Assembly (NCBI RefSeq): GCF_001028175.1
Contig: NZ_AEJF01000259.1
Coordinates: forward strand, 1-41,438
Reading direction: 5' to 3'
Origin: Caballeronia mineralivorans PML1(12)
GTDB lineage: Bacteria; Pseudomonadota; Gammaproteobacteria; Burkholderiales; Burkholderiaceae
DNA length: 41,438 bases
The position numbers and the translations under genes are program-made. Every line of letters begins with the position of its first letter. Within the stretch, counting starts at the first letter, position 1. Below the pieces are notes generated by a model, which had not been told where the DNA came from, did no database searches, and saw only the letters and a program-made list of their open reading frames with translations. Below, piece by piece: positions 41,218 through 41,438 of this stretch.

Positions 41218-41438
41218 TTGCTAGACCGCACGATCAGAAAGACCATCATCCCGATGGTTCTTACATTTATTTTAACAATAGCAGGCTGCGCGAGCACTAA
41301 AAACGTCGGTCCCGAAGACACCTTGAAGGACGCGTCGTCGCTCGATGCCGGCGCGACGCTGCGCGCGGCTAACGCCGACGCGGCATGGCCGGCGTCGACC
41401 TGGTGGCGCGCCTACAACGATCCCCAGCTCGACGCGTG
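41218..41438 (+). CDS. RND efflux outer-membrane lipoprotein (NodT family), partial
   Basis: The 5' end of an outer-membrane channel protein of the NodT/OprM type, cut by the window end after about 73 residues. The signal peptide is LDRTIRKTIIPMVLTFILTI with a lipobox ending IAGC, followed by AS, so it should be lipid-anchored. The mature start includes AWPASTWWRAYNDPQLDA, the conserved WW...DPQLDA motif of this family. The TTG at 41218 is preferred as start because it gives a positively charged n-region; an ATG at 41254 would leave none. The divergent LysR gene is the likely regulator. Its inner-membrane pump partners would lie beyond the window. Confidence 0.85.
   Translation, partial: MLDRTIRKTIIPMVLTFILTIAGCASTKNVGPEDTLKDASSLDAGATLRAANADAAWPASTWWRAYNDPQLDA

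Overview
The window looks like chromosomal DNA from the Burkholderia group of Betaproteobacteria (Paraburkholderia or Caballeronia-like). The reasons are the GC-rich coding with strong third-position bias, the gene order thrS-infC-rpmI-rplT-pheS-pheT-ihfA-merR next to tRNA-Val and relA, the N-terminally extended IHF alpha, and the run aroC / MFS-acyltransferase / CBS protein / MetY-like / Mpo1-like / YihY-like / wrbA / DUF2069. No genus is claimed more precisely, because nothing was searched.

Positions 1-6.8 kb are accessory in character. A possible IS66-type remnant sits at the left edge. Next is a LysR regulator divergent from an SDR and a gamma-resorcylate decarboxylase/ACMSD-type amidohydrolase, with an array of ATTGCA half-sites between them. 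Then comes debris resembling an IS91-family transposase, several lineage-specific membrane proteins (220, 113, 169 and 59 aa), long non-coding gaps with nested inverted repeats, and a reading frame interrupted by two amber codons. Positions 6.8-10.3 kb hold small metabolic genes (NIPSNAP, two VOC/PhnB-like proteins, a Gfo/Idh/MocA oxidoreductase) and a small conserved-looking ORF.

Positions 10.4-21.2 kb are the translation and stringent-response core, all on the minus strand: relA, tRNA-Val(GAC) with its own consensus promoter, thrS, infC (starting at a rare ATC codon), rpmI, rplT, pheS, pheT, ihfA and a MerR regulator. A terminator-like hairpin lies before thrS and another before pheS. Positions 21.2-28.0 kb carry ridA, an alpha/beta hydrolase, a succinyl-CoA:3-ketoacid CoA-transferase (scoAB) divergent from a PAS-LuxR regulator, a thioesterase-SDR operon, and electron-transfer-flavoprotein:ubiquinone oxidoreductase. 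This is a lipid and ketone-body catabolism neighbourhood feeding the quinone pool.

Positions 28.0-39.9 kb carry aroC, a natural fusion of an LplT-like MFS transporter with a PlsC acyltransferase, a CBS-domain protein, a MetY-like sulfhydrylase overlapping an alpha/beta hydrolase, an Mpo1/DUF962 protein, a YihY/RNase BN-like membrane protein with a winged-helix tail, wrbA-DUF2069, a D-2-hydroxyacid dehydrogenase of the FAD type, a metallophosphoesterase, and an unlisted 56-aa membrane microprotein with an 8-bp tandem repeat in its upstream region. The right edge has a LysR regulator divergent from the start of an RND-efflux outer-membrane lipoprotein, cut by the window end.

No clearly new multi-gene system (defence island, CRISPR, secretion or biosynthetic cluster) is visible. 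The most distinctive observations are regulatory (palindromes, half-site arrays, repeats, the ATC start) plus the amber-interrupted frame, the microprotein and the transporter-acyltransferase fusion.
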